Source: Olavius algarvensis associated proteobacterium Delta 3
Lineage (GTDB): Bacteria > Desulfobacterota > Desulfobacteria > Desulfobacterales > CAFBRK01
DNA: 64,000 nucleotides
Assembly (NCBI GenBank): GCA_903231505.1
Contig: CAFBRK010000133.1
Span: 62,001 to 126,000, forward strand
Direction of reading: 5' to 3'
Shown here: positions 7,310 to 16,459 of the stretch, piece after piece
How positions within the stretch are numbered: position 1 is the first letter of the stretch
Layout of the letters: each line of letters starts with the position of its first letter
Position numbers and translations under genes: made by a program
Notes under the pieces: generated by a model
What the model was told of the DNA's origin: nothing
The model's database searches: none
The model's input: the letters and a program-made list of their open reading frames with translations, nothing else

Positions 7310-9451
7310 ATGGAGAATTCGAAATGGATTCCAACGGTTTGCTACCAATGCAAAGCCGAGTGCGCCATTATTGCCCGTGTCGAAGACGGCGTGCTCAAGG
7401 AGATCAGAGGGAATCCCCACGCACGCGGAAAGGCCTGCGTCAAAAGCATGTCCGGTATCTCCCTGGAGTATTCCCCCGACCGGCTCATGCATCCGCTGAA
7501 GCGCGTGGGCGGGCGGGGCGAGGGCCGTTTCGAGCCCATCTCCTGGGAAGAGGCCATGGAGATTATGACCGACAAGCTCCAGGCGCTTCGGGACAGCGGA
7601 GAAGCCCACAAAATGACGGCCAGCTTCTTCCCCCACAGCATCACCGATCCCAAGTGGCGTTTTTTAAATGCCTATGGGGGTTTCCTGAACACGGCGCTGC
7701 CCCACTGCGATTCCGCCAAAATCGTGTCCTGGATCAAAACCACCGGAGGCGTCCCGAATCATCACATCCCCCCGGCCTGGTTTACCGTGCCCAAAGGCGG
7801 CATCATGATCCTGTCCGGGCGACACGCCTTCGGCGGGCTGGAGGATGCCGCCATACCCAGAGATATCCTCGACGCCAAAGAGAGAGGGGCCAAGCTGATC
7901 GTCATCGACCCTATGTTCACTCCCGACGCTGCCAAAGCCGACTGGTGGCTCCCCATCCGGCCGGGCGGAGATACCGCCCTGTTTGCCGGTATGATCCACT
8001 ACATCATTGCCAACGAACTCTATGACAAAGATTTCGTCGCCAACTGGATACGGGAAGGCGACTTCGACAAGCTCACCCAATGGGCTGCCGACAAGACTCC
8101 GGAACAGATGAGCCCGATCTGTGACATTCCGGCCTCCGATATCCGTAAACTGGCGGACGAATGCGCCAAGGCACCGTCTGTGGGCGTGGACAGCTTCAAG
8201 GGCATCATGCTGGGCAATGCAATGGATTTTTCCCACGCCTGGTGCATCTTTTTGGCCATCACCGGAAACATCGACAACCCGGGTGGACAGCCGTTGCCGG
8301 ACCTTGTTCCACTCTCGCCTGTGGAGCCGGTCCCGACCCCGCCGGATCTGCACGAGCTGGGGTGGCACCGCACCGGTCCGGACAGAGACAAGTTCGAGAA
8401 GTTCTCCTTCATTATGGAGCCCACCTGGTATGAGGCCCAGGCCATCCGCAATGGCGATCTCAAAATCCTCATGGTGGCGGAAGCCAACCCCGCCCTCACC
8501 GAGATGGGTGATTTCGGCTGGCAACAGGCGGTTCAGGAAAAAGACGCGGACGGCAACTACAAACTGGACTTGCTGGTCAGCTTCGAGCTCTTCATGTCCG
8601 AGACGGCCAAATACGCCGATCTCGTTCTGCCGGACAGATCCTTTTTCGAACGCTGGGAACTGTTGTATATGCCCTGGTGGTACAACTACGGGCATGGCGT
8701 GGCTCTCCGCCAGCCCGTGGTGGATGCCCCCGGCGAATGCCGGCATGCAAATGATGTGTTCATCGAGCTGGGCAAACGGATTGTCCCGGAATATTTCCAG
8801 TTCAAGGACCTGATCGAATACTACGATATCGAACTGTCCGGGCTCGACCTGTCGGTGGAAAAACTCCAGGAGGCCGGTGGGCACTGGGCGCCCGGCACCA
8901 TGGGCTTCCGTAAATATGAACAAAGGGGAGGCTTCGACACACCGAGCCAAAAGGTTCATCTCTACTGGGAGGACCTTGAGGAAGCCCCCTGGGATCAAGC
9001 CCTTCCGAGGGTGGCACCCCCAGCGGAATATGTGGCCCACGCAGAGGCATTTCCCTTCTATCTTGTCTCCTATCGCACCATATACCATGCCGGTTCCGGG
9101 CAGTGGACGTTCAATAACCCGCAGCTTCGAGACAAGGTGTCCGGATTTCACAGCAATCCGCTTCTAATGAATCCGGCAGCCGCCGGTGAGCTCGGTATTT
9201 CTGAAGGTGACAACGTCACCGTCCAGTCTCCCAGCGGCGATGTCGAGGTGGCTGTGGCGTTGACCGAGCGGATCCGGCCGGACTGCGTTGGTCTGGCCCA
9301 CGGTTTCGGATCCACCGTCGGAGCGGTCGCCACTGCGGCCGGCGGCGTCAGCGACAACCGGCTCATCGCCGACGCCGGAACCACCCTGGACTATCAGGAC
9401 CTGATCGGTGGGGAGGCCCACGTGTCCACGCGCGTGCGCATTGTCACATAA
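7310..9451 (+). CDS. Molybdopterin oxidoreductase, DMSO-reductase family, catalytic subunit
   Basis: A 713-residue enzyme. The N-terminal [4Fe-4S] motif uses Cys11, Cys14, Cys18 and Cys43. The probable molybdenum ligand is Cys133 in LPHCDSAK; the Sec/Cys-His signature of formate dehydrogenases is absent, so I favour a polysulfide/thiosulfate-reductase-like or other reductive role. The C-terminal MopB_CT domain is present (SPSGDVEV and following). No Tat signal precedes the cluster, so it should work in the cytoplasm. It lies 12 bp from an iron-sulfur/flavin subunit that could feed it electrons from NAD(P)H. The substrate cannot be read from sequence. Confidence 0.88.
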   Translation: MENSKWIPTVCYQCKAECAIIARVEDGVLKEIRGNPHARGKACVKSMSGISLEYSPDRLMHPLKRVGGRGEGRFEPISWEEAMEIMTDKLQALRDSGEAHKMTASFFPHSITDPKWRFLNAYGGFLNTALPHCDSAKIVSWIKTTGGVPNHHIPPAWFTVPKGGIMILSGRHAFGGLEDAAIPRDILDAKERGAKLIVIDPMFTPDAAKADWWLPIRPGGDTALFAGMIHYIIANELYDKDFVANWIREGDFDKLTQWAADKTPEQMSPICDIPASDIRKLADECAKAPSVGVDSFKGIMLGNAMDFSHAWCIFLAITGNIDNPGGQPLPDLVPLSPVEPVPTPPDLHELGWHRTGPDRDKFEKFSFIMEPTWYEAQAIRNGDLKILMVAEANPALTEMGDFGWQQAVQEKDADGNYKLDLLVSFELFMSETAKYADLVLPDRSFFERWELLYMPWWYNYGHGVALRQPVVDAPGECRHANDVFIELGKRIVPEYFQFKDLIEYYDIELSGLDLSVEKLQEAGGHWAPGTMGFRKYEQRGGFDTPSQKVHLYWEDLEEAPWDQALPRVAPPAEYVAHAEAFPFYLVSYRTIYHAGSGQWTFNNPQLRDKVSGFHSNPLLMNPAAAGELGISEGDNVTVQSPSGDVEVAVALTERIRPDCVGLAHGFGSTVGAVATAAGGVSDNRLIADAGTTLDYQDLIGGEAHVSTRVRIVT

Positions 9452-9463
9452 GGAGGTGAGACC

Positions 9464-11455
9464 ATGAAACAGATAGGCATGATGATTGACCTCAACAGAT
9501 GCATCGGCTGTCGAACGTGTGTCGTGGCCTGCCGAAATTACCATGAGCTCTTCGACCACCAGACCGCCGACCCGGATAATATCCCGTATTACCTTCGCGT
9601 GGAATCGCGAGTCCAGGGGGCCTTCCCCGACCTGACCATGGATACCTGGATCCGTCCCTGCCAGCACTGCCCGGAACCGGGATGTCTGGACGCTTGCCCG
9701 GAGGGCGCCATCGCCAAGGACCTGGAGACAGGTGTCGTGCAGATCGATGAGGAGAAGTGCGCCGGCTGCCAGGCCGAGACCGGGTCCTACCCCGAGGAAA
9801 AGGCAAAATCGGCGCCCTGCACGGCCACCTGCCCGGCACACCTCAACGTCCAAGGATATGTCAACATGGCCGCTTTGGGTCAATTCGACGAGGCCCTCAA
9901 GCTCATCAAAAAGGAAAATCCATTTCCCGCGGTCTGCGGCCGGGTCTGCCACCACCCTTGCGAAGAGGCCTGCTCGCGGGGCGAGAAGGATACGCCCGTT
10001 GCCATCAACGCCATCAAGCGCTTCATTGCCGATCTGGATTTGGATCCGGAGACGCGTCATGTGCCCGCGATCAAGGCGGCAAAGGATCAACGGGTGGCTG
10101 TTGTGGGTGCAGGACCGGCCGGTTTGACATGTGCCTATTTTCTGGCCCGGGAAGGCTATCCGGTGACGGTGTTCGAGCAGCTCCCGGTGGCCGGCGGCAT
10201 GATGGCCGTCGGCATTCCGGCCTACCGCCTCCCCAATGACATTCTCGAGGCCGAGATCCGGGTTATCACGGATATGGGCGTCGACATCCGAACCGATGTG
10301 GCGCTGGGTGACGACGTCACCATCGACACTCTCAGGGAAGATGGCTACGACGCCCTGTTCATCGCCTCCGGCCTACAATTGACCGGCAGGCTCGATGTTG
10401 TCGGAGAGAACCTGCCCGGCGTGCACAGCAGCTTGGATATCCTCAAAGACGCGGCCCTGGGGAACCCGGTCGAGCTGGGGGAGAAGGTCATCGTCATCGG
10501 CGGCGGCAACGCGGCCGTAGACGCCGCCCTGACGGTCAAACGACTTGGGGCAAAGAACGTCTCTCTGGTCTGCCTGGAGCAGCGTGGCGAGATGCCGGCA
10601 TGGGAGCACGAAATCAACGATGCTTTGGAAGAGAATATCGAGATCATCAACGGTCTGGGCCCGATGCGGTTTGTGGAAGAAGATGGCCGGCTCGCCGGCG
10701 TTGAATTTCAGCGCTGCACCGCGGTGTTTGACGAAGACGGCGGGTTCGCTCCCGCATACGACGACTGTGAGTTGACGAGCATGGAGGCGGATTCGGCCAT
10801 TGTTTCCATCAGTCTGGTCGGCGAGCGGGAATTCGCAGAAGATGGCGGCATTGCCCTGACTTCCGCCGGCAGACTCTGGGCCGACCCCCTGACGCTGCAG
10901 ACCCGCCTGGATTGGGTCTTTGCCGGTGGGGATTCCGTGCACGGTTCCACGTCCGTGATCGAAGCCATCGCCAGCGGGAAGCAGGCCGCAGCGTCCATCG
11001 ACCGATACGTGCGCGGCCTGGACCTGAAGGCGGCGGAGGAAAGGGATTGGACCATGGCCGGAAAGGTCTTCAGAGAGCAATACGACACATCAGAGCGGGT
11101 TGCGATACCCAGGCTCGCCCCGGAGGAACGAGAGGGTAATTTCAACGAACTGGAGCAGACCCTGACCCAAGACATGGTGATGGCCGAAGCCAAGCGGTGT
11201 CTCAACTGCGGCTGCGCCTGCATGCAGAGTTGCCCATTCGGAGTACTCCAGTTCGACGGAAAGGCAGGGATATCGCACAAGTGCAACTTCTGCTACGACC
11301 TGATCACCACCGGCCAAAAACCGGTCTGCGCAGAGGTGTGCTTGACCGATGCGCTCACCGTGGGCGAATCGGAACTTCTCAAGCAAGAGGCCGAAAGCAG
11401 GGGACTGGCCATCATCGAAGAGCTGAGCCGGGCTTCACATCTATACGTGAAATAG
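9464..11455 (+). CDS. Four-cluster ferredoxin subunit with an inserted GltD-like NAD(P)H:FAD oxidoreductase
   Basis: A 663-residue fusion. Residues 1-102 are the start of a DmsB/PhsB-type electron-transfer subunit, with clusters CIGCRTC and CQHCPEPGC and the first pair of a third (Cys99, Cys102). Instead of continuing, a full GltD-like module follows (about 110-575): its own cysteines (CTATCP, CGRVCHHPCEEAC), FAD-binding VVGAGPAG at 213-220 and a second nucleotide site VIGGGNAAVD. The ferredoxin then resumes at 579 with CLNCGCACMQSCPFGVLQF and the last cluster CNFC near 607-626. It would pass electrons from NAD(P)H through FAD and Fe-S to the molybdenum subunit. RBS GGAGGTG precedes the ATG; a terminator follows. 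Confidence 0.9.
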   Translation: MKQIGMMIDLNRCIGCRTCVVACRNYHELFDHQTADPDNIPYYLRVESRVQGAFPDLTMDTWIRPCQHCPEPGCLDACPEGAIAKDLETGVVQIDEEKCAGCQAETGSYPEEKAKSAPCTATCPAHLNVQGYVNMAALGQFDEALKLIKKENPFPAVCGRVCHHPCEEACSRGEKDTPVAINAIKRFIADLDLDPETRHVPAIKAAKDQRVAVVGAGPAGLTCAYFLAREGYPVTVFEQLPVAGGMMAVGIPAYRLPNDILEAEIRVITDMGVDIRTDVALGDDVTIDTLREDGYDALFIASGLQLTGRLDVVGENLPGVHSSLDILKDAALGNPVELGEKVIVIGGGNAAVDAALTVKRLGAKNVSLVCLEQRGEMPAWEHEINDALEENIEIINGLGPMRFVEEDGRLAGVEFQRCTAVFDEDGGFAPAYDDCELTSMEADSAIVSISLVGEREFAEDGGIALTSAGRLWADPLTLQTRLDWVFAGGDSVHGSTSVIEAIASGKQAAASIDRYVRGLDLKAAEERDWTMAGKVFREQYDTSERVAIPRLAPEEREGNFNELEQTLTQDMVMAEAKRCLNCGCACMQSCPFGVLQFDGKAGISHKCNFCYDLITTGQKPVCAEVCLTDALTVGESELLKQEAESRGLAIIEELSRASHLYVK

Positions 11456-11492
11456 CAGGATAAACATTCTTTGATGACAGAAATCGATAAGG

Positions 11493-11531
11493 GGAGAATG
11501 GAGAGAACGATTTTTCCATTCTCCTTTTTTT
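11493..11531 (+). terminator. Rho-independent terminator of the FNT/molybdopterin operon
   Basis: Perfect ten-bp stem GGAGAATGGA/TCCATTCTCC with a 12-base loop and seven T. It closes the operon that begins at 6148. Confidence 0.92.
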
Positions 11532-11580
11532 GTCTCGCCGGAGAGAATAAATGATGTTCTCAACATCTTTGAGTCAGGTT

Positions 11581-12156
11581 CTACTTGCCATGTGATACTC
11601 CGAATTCGAACCATCGATTAACATCGTGTATCAATTTTTCATGCTCGGTTTTCAGGTGGTCATAAATTCTTGCGTTTTCAATACCGATACTGCCGATCTC
11701 TGCCAGAACGGATATGAATTCATTTTCGACATCTGAAAACGTTCTGGAATCCGAAATATAAATTCTAAGTACGCCAATTATCGTTCCTTTAACGGACATC
11801 GGAACGGAAAGGATGGATGCGATTCCCTCTTCTTTTGCTTCATCTCGATATTGAATTCTATTATCGTTTTCTATATCTGAAATCATTACCCACTCTCCAC
11901 TTAACGTACTGACAATGCTCTTTTCGGAGTCCACCGGTCCTTTCTTCACATAATTTTCACTTAAACCGCATGATGAACCAACAATTAATTTCTTTCCGGC
12001 TCTATCGAGAAGAAAAATTGTACATCCTTTGACATTTAATATGTTTACCGTGTTTTCAGTTATCGCCTTTAACACGTTGCCTATATCAAGCGAAGAATTT
12101 ATTTTTTTGCACACATCCTTGAACGTTTTAATATATTGCTTTTCTTGTGCCACCAT
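11581..12156 (-). CDS. GAF-domain sensor protein
   Basis: A 191-residue protein that is essentially a single GAF domain (about 20-175), with the family features ILNVKGCTIFLLD, a central VPM turn in ILSVPMSVKG and a final helix GIENARIYDHL. There is no kinase, cyclase or DNA-binding output, so it may act with a separate partner. I prefer the ATG at 12156 (preceded by GGAAAGG) over a longer frame beginning at 12234. It converges on the FNT operon and is probably monocistronic. Ligand unknown. Confidence 0.75.
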   Translation of the reverse strand: MVAQEKQYIKTFKDVCKKINSSLDIGNVLKAITENTVNILNVKGCTIFLLDRAGKKLIVGSSCGLSENYVKKGPVDSEKSIVSTLSGEWVMISDIENDNRIQYRDEAKEEGIASILSVPMSVKGTIIGVLRIYISDSRTFSDVENEFISVLAEIGSIGIENARIYDHLKTEHEKLIHDVNRWFEFGVSHGK

Positions 12157-12750
12157 TTTGTCATCCTTTCCCTGGAAAATATGTTTAAATTTTTTTGCTA
12201 CTCCGGCCAACGTGAATCCCCGTCCACAGGGCAAAAGTACATCTGCCTGGTTGATAAGCGTCGAGAGACCATCGAGAAACGCGAACAGGAGAGATCAGAA
12301 AGGACACGTCTAACAATTTGAAGGGAGCGTTCAGTTCATTTGCATACCAACCATGAACAATTTTATTATTTTATGAATACATTTTGGGCGCTTAGTATGT
12401 CAAATTAAATTGTAGTTTTGATTGTTCTGATTTTCCGGCCTCGAATTCTATTTGTAATTAAATCAATACCTAACAATAAGCTCACGGATGTCGATGAACG
12501 AACCAGGGGATCGTGTGGACCTCCAGGAAAACACTCTTGAAACAGACTTCCCGCCTGGTTCGGATGCTGACCGAGCATGATAAACGGCATAGATGCTGCG
12601 GGGCTTTGGGGCCGCGCCAAGCTAATCAATTGACATAATGACAAACGTATAAATAAATGGGCTGCGAAATAGCTTTAGACAGCCAGTTTTACGTCGAATA
12701 GTTGATCTTCTAATCTGATCAAGCAGTGGTCTATTAGATGATTTCTATGT
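12157..12750. other. Intergenic region, no gene seen
   Basis: AT-rich stretch of about 590 bp between divergent genes. Open frames are short and not protein-like, and no tRNA or strong hairpin was found. Confidence 0.5.
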
Positions 12751-12779
12751 TATAATAATGACCTGGATTGATATGGTCA
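12751..12779 (+). promoter_or_regulatory. Predicted extended -10 promoter with short leader hairpin
   Basis: TGTTATAAT (TATAAT at 12751-12756 with TG one base upstream) is an extended -10 box. A TGACC/GGTCA stem at 12759-12779 would form in the first transcribed bases. A similar arrangement precedes the membrane protein at 20600. No good -35 box is seen. Confidence 0.4.
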
Positions 12780-12894
12780 GATCCCAAGGCGCAATGTGCG
12801 AATTTTTATTTGCTACCTGCGGATTGCCAGGCTGTCGGATCTTCAAGGGCTCCGCCGGCAAGAATGCTTCTCGACATGGACTGGAGTGGTTACG

Positions 12895-13245
12895 ATGAAC
12901 GAGACGAACGATGCCCGGCTCCCATGGCGTACTTCCGTTCTGTGGGTTGTTGCAGCGATGGTCGCGGGGTTCATCGGTCTGAAGCTGGGGCCGAAATCCC
13001 TGGTGGTGCACAGATGGTGGATAGATGCTCCTACCGACGTACCAGACGGCCTCCTGCAGGGTTTCTTTGCGATTCCCATTTGCTGCTTCCTTGCCTCCAC
13101 CCTCGTGCTTTCCGTGGGTAACCTTATCTTTCCCCGGACTGGGACACGCCCGATACCTGTGTCTCTCTTCGTTACGGCCGGTCTGTTCCTCGCGATATCG
13201 GCAATTGTCTCGCTAGCTGTATCTGACCTAATGAAGTGGATCTGA
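12895..13245 (+). CDS. Small membrane protein of unknown function
   Basis: A 116-residue protein with three predicted hydrophobic helices (about 14-30, 55-75 and 88-108). The ATG at 12895 follows GGAG; a longer frame from 12796 lacks a ribosome site. Its TGA overlaps the start of the next gene, so the two are translated together. No family recognised. Confidence 0.6.
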   Translation: MNETNDARLPWRTSVLWVVAAMVAGFIGLKLGPKSLVVHRWWIDAPTDVPDGLLQGFFAIPICCFLASTLVLSVGNLIFPRTGTRPIPVSLFVTAGLFLAISAIVSLAVSDLMKWI

Positions 13246-13955
13246 TGGCTATACTCTTTTGCATTCTCGCGGCTGCATTTATAGGGGGTGCCCTTTGCAT
13301 CGTCCGTTATCGTCCGCCGAAATCAAGCGCACGCCCGATAAATATCGCGATAGCGATTGCATCCGTCGCGTTGCTCATTTATTTGAGTACGCCGTGGGCC
13401 GAGATAGCCTTTGATCGGTTTTCAAACGCGGAAAAGGATACCCTGGCAAGGAAGCATTTCGACCCGGCCTACGGTATAGCACGGCGGTCGATTGAGAATT
13501 GCCGGCAATTCAACAACACCATCGGCGAATTACAGTCACTAGACATCTCACATCGGAGAAGTTTCGTACGACAAAAAAGCGATCGGACGCATGGGTTTTT
13601 CGACTTTGACTACGTCGGATCAGACAATGCCGGACGCCTCACGGTCGGCTTTTCGTTTAGGGAGTCTACCGAAAACGGCCCGCCCCCCAGCCTTGAGTTG
13701 GTTTCGCAATACGGCGATGAAGCTCTGCGTGCAGTCAGATTGTTGGTGTATGCCAAAGGCAAGTCACAGCACTATGAAGTGATGTGTCCATGGTTCAACA
13801 AAGGCGACTATGTATTATCTGATGGCGTATGTGATTGTGGCACGTTCTTCAGTAAATACAAAAGTATGAAGAACGCACCGGATTTCCCCTATCCAGGATG
13901 TTCCCCTCGGGTTCCTTCCCGGAACTATTTTCCCCCATTGGCTTTTGAACGGTGA
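13245..13955 (+). CDS. Membrane-anchored protein of unknown function
   Basis: A 236-residue protein with two hydrophobic helices in the first 60 residues and a soluble domain of about 170 residues, probably outside the cytoplasm. The C-terminal part has a cluster of cysteines (MCPW, CDCG, GCSP) that may form disulfides. The ATG overlaps the stop of the upstream membrane protein (TGATG); another ATG lies three codons earlier. Function not recognised. Confidence 0.6.
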   Translation: MAILFCILAAAFIGGALCIVRYRPPKSSARPINIAIAIASVALLIYLSTPWAEIAFDRFSNAEKDTLARKHFDPAYGIARRSIENCRQFNNTIGELQSLDISHRRSFVRQKSDRTHGFFDFDYVGSDNAGRLTVGFSFRESTENGPPPSLELVSQYGDEALRAVRLLVYAKGKSQHYEVMCPWFNKGDYVLSDGVCDCGTFFSKYKSMKNAPDFPYPGCSPRVPSRNYFPPLAFER

Positions 13956-14124
13956 TTTTGGTCTTATTATCAGAAATATAAAATCCAAAAATCTGCGTTT
14001 TTTTCTGGGGGTGACCGTATCACAGAACCATAGCCTGGTCCGCTCCCGCCAAGGCCGATTGGGTCAACGGCATCGATATGTTTGTTGATGGTGAACTGAC
14101 CCGGTATCCGGCATCTGAAACCGG

Positions 14125-14191
14125 TATAGCAGTTTTCATAAATATGTTCCGATTGAAGGTACGGGTCCGGGGTCTGGATGTTTCACTGCAA
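14125..14191. repeat. 67-bp leader repeat, copy 2
   Basis: Second copy of the element at 5394-5460 with three mismatches. On the reverse strand it again ends in ATGAAAACTGCTATA, here opening a 39-codon frame (MKTAIPVSD start) that stops at 14020. No full gene follows, so this copy may be an orphaned leader. Confidence 0.85.
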
Positions 14192-14220
14192 AGTGATGGA
14201 TACCGATCCGGTAACCCCAG

Positions 14221-14246
14221 CTCCTGTGTGATTCCCACCACAGGAG
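14221..14246 (+). promoter_or_regulatory. Leader hairpin upstream of the DEP-reductase gene
   Basis: Perfect eight-bp stem CTCCTGTG/CACAGGAG with a ten-base loop, 52 bp before the start codon and with no T-run. It could be a transcript-stability or regulatory structure. Confidence 0.4.
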
Positions 14247-14298
14247 GGTAAACAGATCCGGGTTTGGCACAATCAGCAAAACCGAGAAGGAGGGTTAC

Positions 14299-16284
14299 AT
14301 GACAACTGAAAACCAAATGGACGCAGAAGCGTCTTTTGATAATACCGACCTCGAAGAACTCAGCGAACGTGTGAAACGGGTCCTCGACATTGGTGATCGA
14401 AAATATGGGATTCCGCCGAAGACGTACCCCAAGTGTTTTGTCGGAAGCGAGGCGGTCGACAAACTGGTAGAGGAAGGCATCGCCAGCCACGAAGAGGACG
14501 CCGTGCGCATTGGAAACATGATGCTCAACGCGGGTGTAATTCATCACGTACTCGATGCACACGCATTCAAGAACGAGCATCTGTTTTACCGTTTCCTGTC
14601 GGACGAGGATCACGGCACGGCGGCACGCAAACCCGACGGCAGCACGGTCAGCTGGGCTGATTTCATGACACCGCTGACGTCCCCGGGTGACCGAAGCCTG
14701 TCGCTCCAGCCGAAAATTCCGGGACGCGATACGAACCTGGCCTCGTTTTCTCAGGTCGATCTCGAAGCATGCGGTGTTTCGCCGATGGATGAGCACAACA
14801 CCAAGTTTATGGATCTCCTGCACCCCAAAGGGTGGGTGGATCCTGAGCCCAAACCGTCATACAACCTGGTGGTGATCGGTGCCGGCGCCGGCGGATTGGT
14901 TTCTGCAGCGGGCGCGGCGGGTGTCGGGGCCCGTGTGGCACTTATCGAGTCCCACTTGCTGGGCGGTGACTGCCTGACGGTGGGTTGTGTGCCGTCCAAA
15001 CTGTTGTTGCGGTGCGCCAAGGCGGCGGCGGTCCGCAACGCAGCCGAGTTCGGCGTTCACATAAACGGCGAGGTTACTGTCGACTTCGGCTTTGTCATGG
15101 AGCGGATGCGCCGCTTGCGGGCGAGCATCGCACCTGTCGACTCTGCCGAACGCTACAGCGAGAAACTCGGGGTGGATGTCTTTATCGGCAAGGGCAAATT
15201 TACCGGCGAGAATACGATCGAGGTCAACGGAAAGACGCTCACGTTCGCCAAGGCGGTGGTGGCAACCGGCGGCACGGCGGCCGTCCCCGACATCCCGGGC
15301 CTCAAACAGGCGCCGTATCTCACCAATGCATCGGTATTCAACCTGACAGAATTGCCTGCGCGCCTGGGTGTCATTGGCGCAGGACCCATCGGGCTCGAAC
15401 TGGCCCAGGCATTCCAGCGCTTGGGATCACAGGTGACGGTTTTTTCCCGCAGCGACAAGATTCTGCCCAAGGAGGATCCGGATGCGGCACAGATCGTTCA
15501 ACACGCGCTGCGCCGGGACGGTGTCACCTTCGCCTATCATGTCAACTACAAGGGGGTTGAAACCCGGGGTGGAAAACCTCCGATCACCGTGTTTGTGAAA
15601 GACGGCAATGGAGAACGGTCACTGGAATTTGACGCGCTGCTGGTCGCAGCCGGTCGCAAGCCGACCGTCAGAGGCCTCGGTTTGGAAGACGCCGGCATCG
15701 AATACGATGAGCGCAGGGGGGTCAAGGTCAACGATCGCATGCAAACCACCAATCCGGATGTGTATGCTGTGGGTGATGTGGCGAGCAAATACCAGTTCAC
15801 ACACATGTCGGATTTTGGGGCGCGGCTGGTGATCCGCAACGCGCTGTTTTTTGGTCGCGACAAATTCTCGAATCTGATTATTCCCTGGGCGACCTACACA
15901 GAACCGGAAGTGGCACATGTGGGGCTTTATGAAAAAGATCTGGAAGAACAACACATCGAATTTGTGACCTTCACGCGGGTATTTGCCGATGTCGACCGCG
16001 GCATTGTCGACGGGGAGACGGAAGGGTTCGTGAAGATTCACGTTAAAAAAGGAACGGACCAAATCCTGGGGGCGACGATCGTCGGCAGCCACGCCGGCGA
16101 TATGATCAGCGAGATCACCGTGGCGATGCACGGCGGGATGGGGCTGGGAAAGCTGGCAAATGTCATTCACCCGTATCCAACGGTGGCCGAGGCGATTCGC
16201 CAATGCGGAGACGCCTACAACCGGGGGCGTCTCACACCCACCGTCAAAGGCATATTCAACCGTCTCATGGCGTTAAAACGCTGA
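14299..16284 (+). CDS. DEP-domain fusion to a mercuric-reductase-like pyridine nucleotide-disulfide oxidoreductase
   Basis: A 661-residue protein. Residues about 22-102 match a DEP domain: KTYPKCFVGSEAVDKLVE, then NAGVIHHV and a final HLFYRFL. After a linker, residues 188-660 form a complete FAD/NAD(P)-dependent disulfide reductase: FAD motif VIGAGAGGL, redox pair Cys225/Cys230 in GGDCLTVGC, NAD motif VIGAGPIGLE, YAVGDVA, and the dimer-domain HPYPTVAEA. The mercuric-reductase terminal CC pair is missing, so Hg reduction is unlikely. DEP domains usually bind membranes or signalling proteins, so the fusion may target a reductase to the membrane. Start set by GAAGGAGGG. Confidence 0.88.
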   Translation: MTTENQMDAEASFDNTDLEELSERVKRVLDIGDRKYGIPPKTYPKCFVGSEAVDKLVEEGIASHEEDAVRIGNMMLNAGVIHHVLDAHAFKNEHLFYRFLSDEDHGTAARKPDGSTVSWADFMTPLTSPGDRSLSLQPKIPGRDTNLASFSQVDLEACGVSPMDEHNTKFMDLLHPKGWVDPEPKPSYNLVVIGAGAGGLVSAAGAAGVGARVALIESHLLGGDCLTVGCVPSKLLLRCAKAAAVRNAAEFGVHINGEVTVDFGFVMERMRRLRASIAPVDSAERYSEKLGVDVFIGKGKFTGENTIEVNGKTLTFAKAVVATGGTAAVPDIPGLKQAPYLTNASVFNLTELPARLGVIGAGPIGLELAQAFQRLGSQVTVFSRSDKILPKEDPDAAQIVQHALRRDGVTFAYHVNYKGVETRGGKPPITVFVKDGNGERSLEFDALLVAAGRKPTVRGLGLEDAGIEYDERRGVKVNDRMQTTNPDVYAVGDVASKYQFTHMSDFGARLVIRNALFFGRDKFSNLIIPWATYTEPEVAHVGLYEKDLEEQHIEFVTFTRVFADVDRGIVDGETEGFVKIHVKKGTDQILGATIVGSHAGDMISEITVAMHGGMGLGKLANVIHPYPTVAEAIRQCGDAYNRGRLTPTVKGIFNRLMALKR

Positions 16285-16459
16285 CGCGGCCGATCGCCCC
16301 GGAGCAACAGCATTGCGGTATTTTCGGTACTCAGATTTCGGATGTGATGGGGAAAAAATACCGCCATGAAGGAACGATCATGATAAAGATGCATTACGAC
16401 AACTTTTAGACGGCCTCACGTGTTCTACTACAGCCGTTACACCATAAGGAGAAATAACA

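Noticed and set aside
7664-9151. 495-codon reverse frame opposite the molybdopterin oxidoreductase
   Set aside because: It is an antisense shadow in GC-rich coding DNA, without a ribosome site or recognisable domain.
14015-14138. Forward frame reading ADWVNGIDMFVDGELTR, similar to the end of short-chain dehydrogenases
   Set aside because: Only about 15 residues fit, with no upstream SDR sequence, and it runs into the 67-bp repeat. Too little to call a remnant.
14020-14139. Reverse frame starting MKTAIPVSD, like the start of NifX/NifB-type cofactor proteins
   Set aside because: The similarity ends after about nine residues and the frame stops after 39 codons; part of the match comes from the repeated leader.
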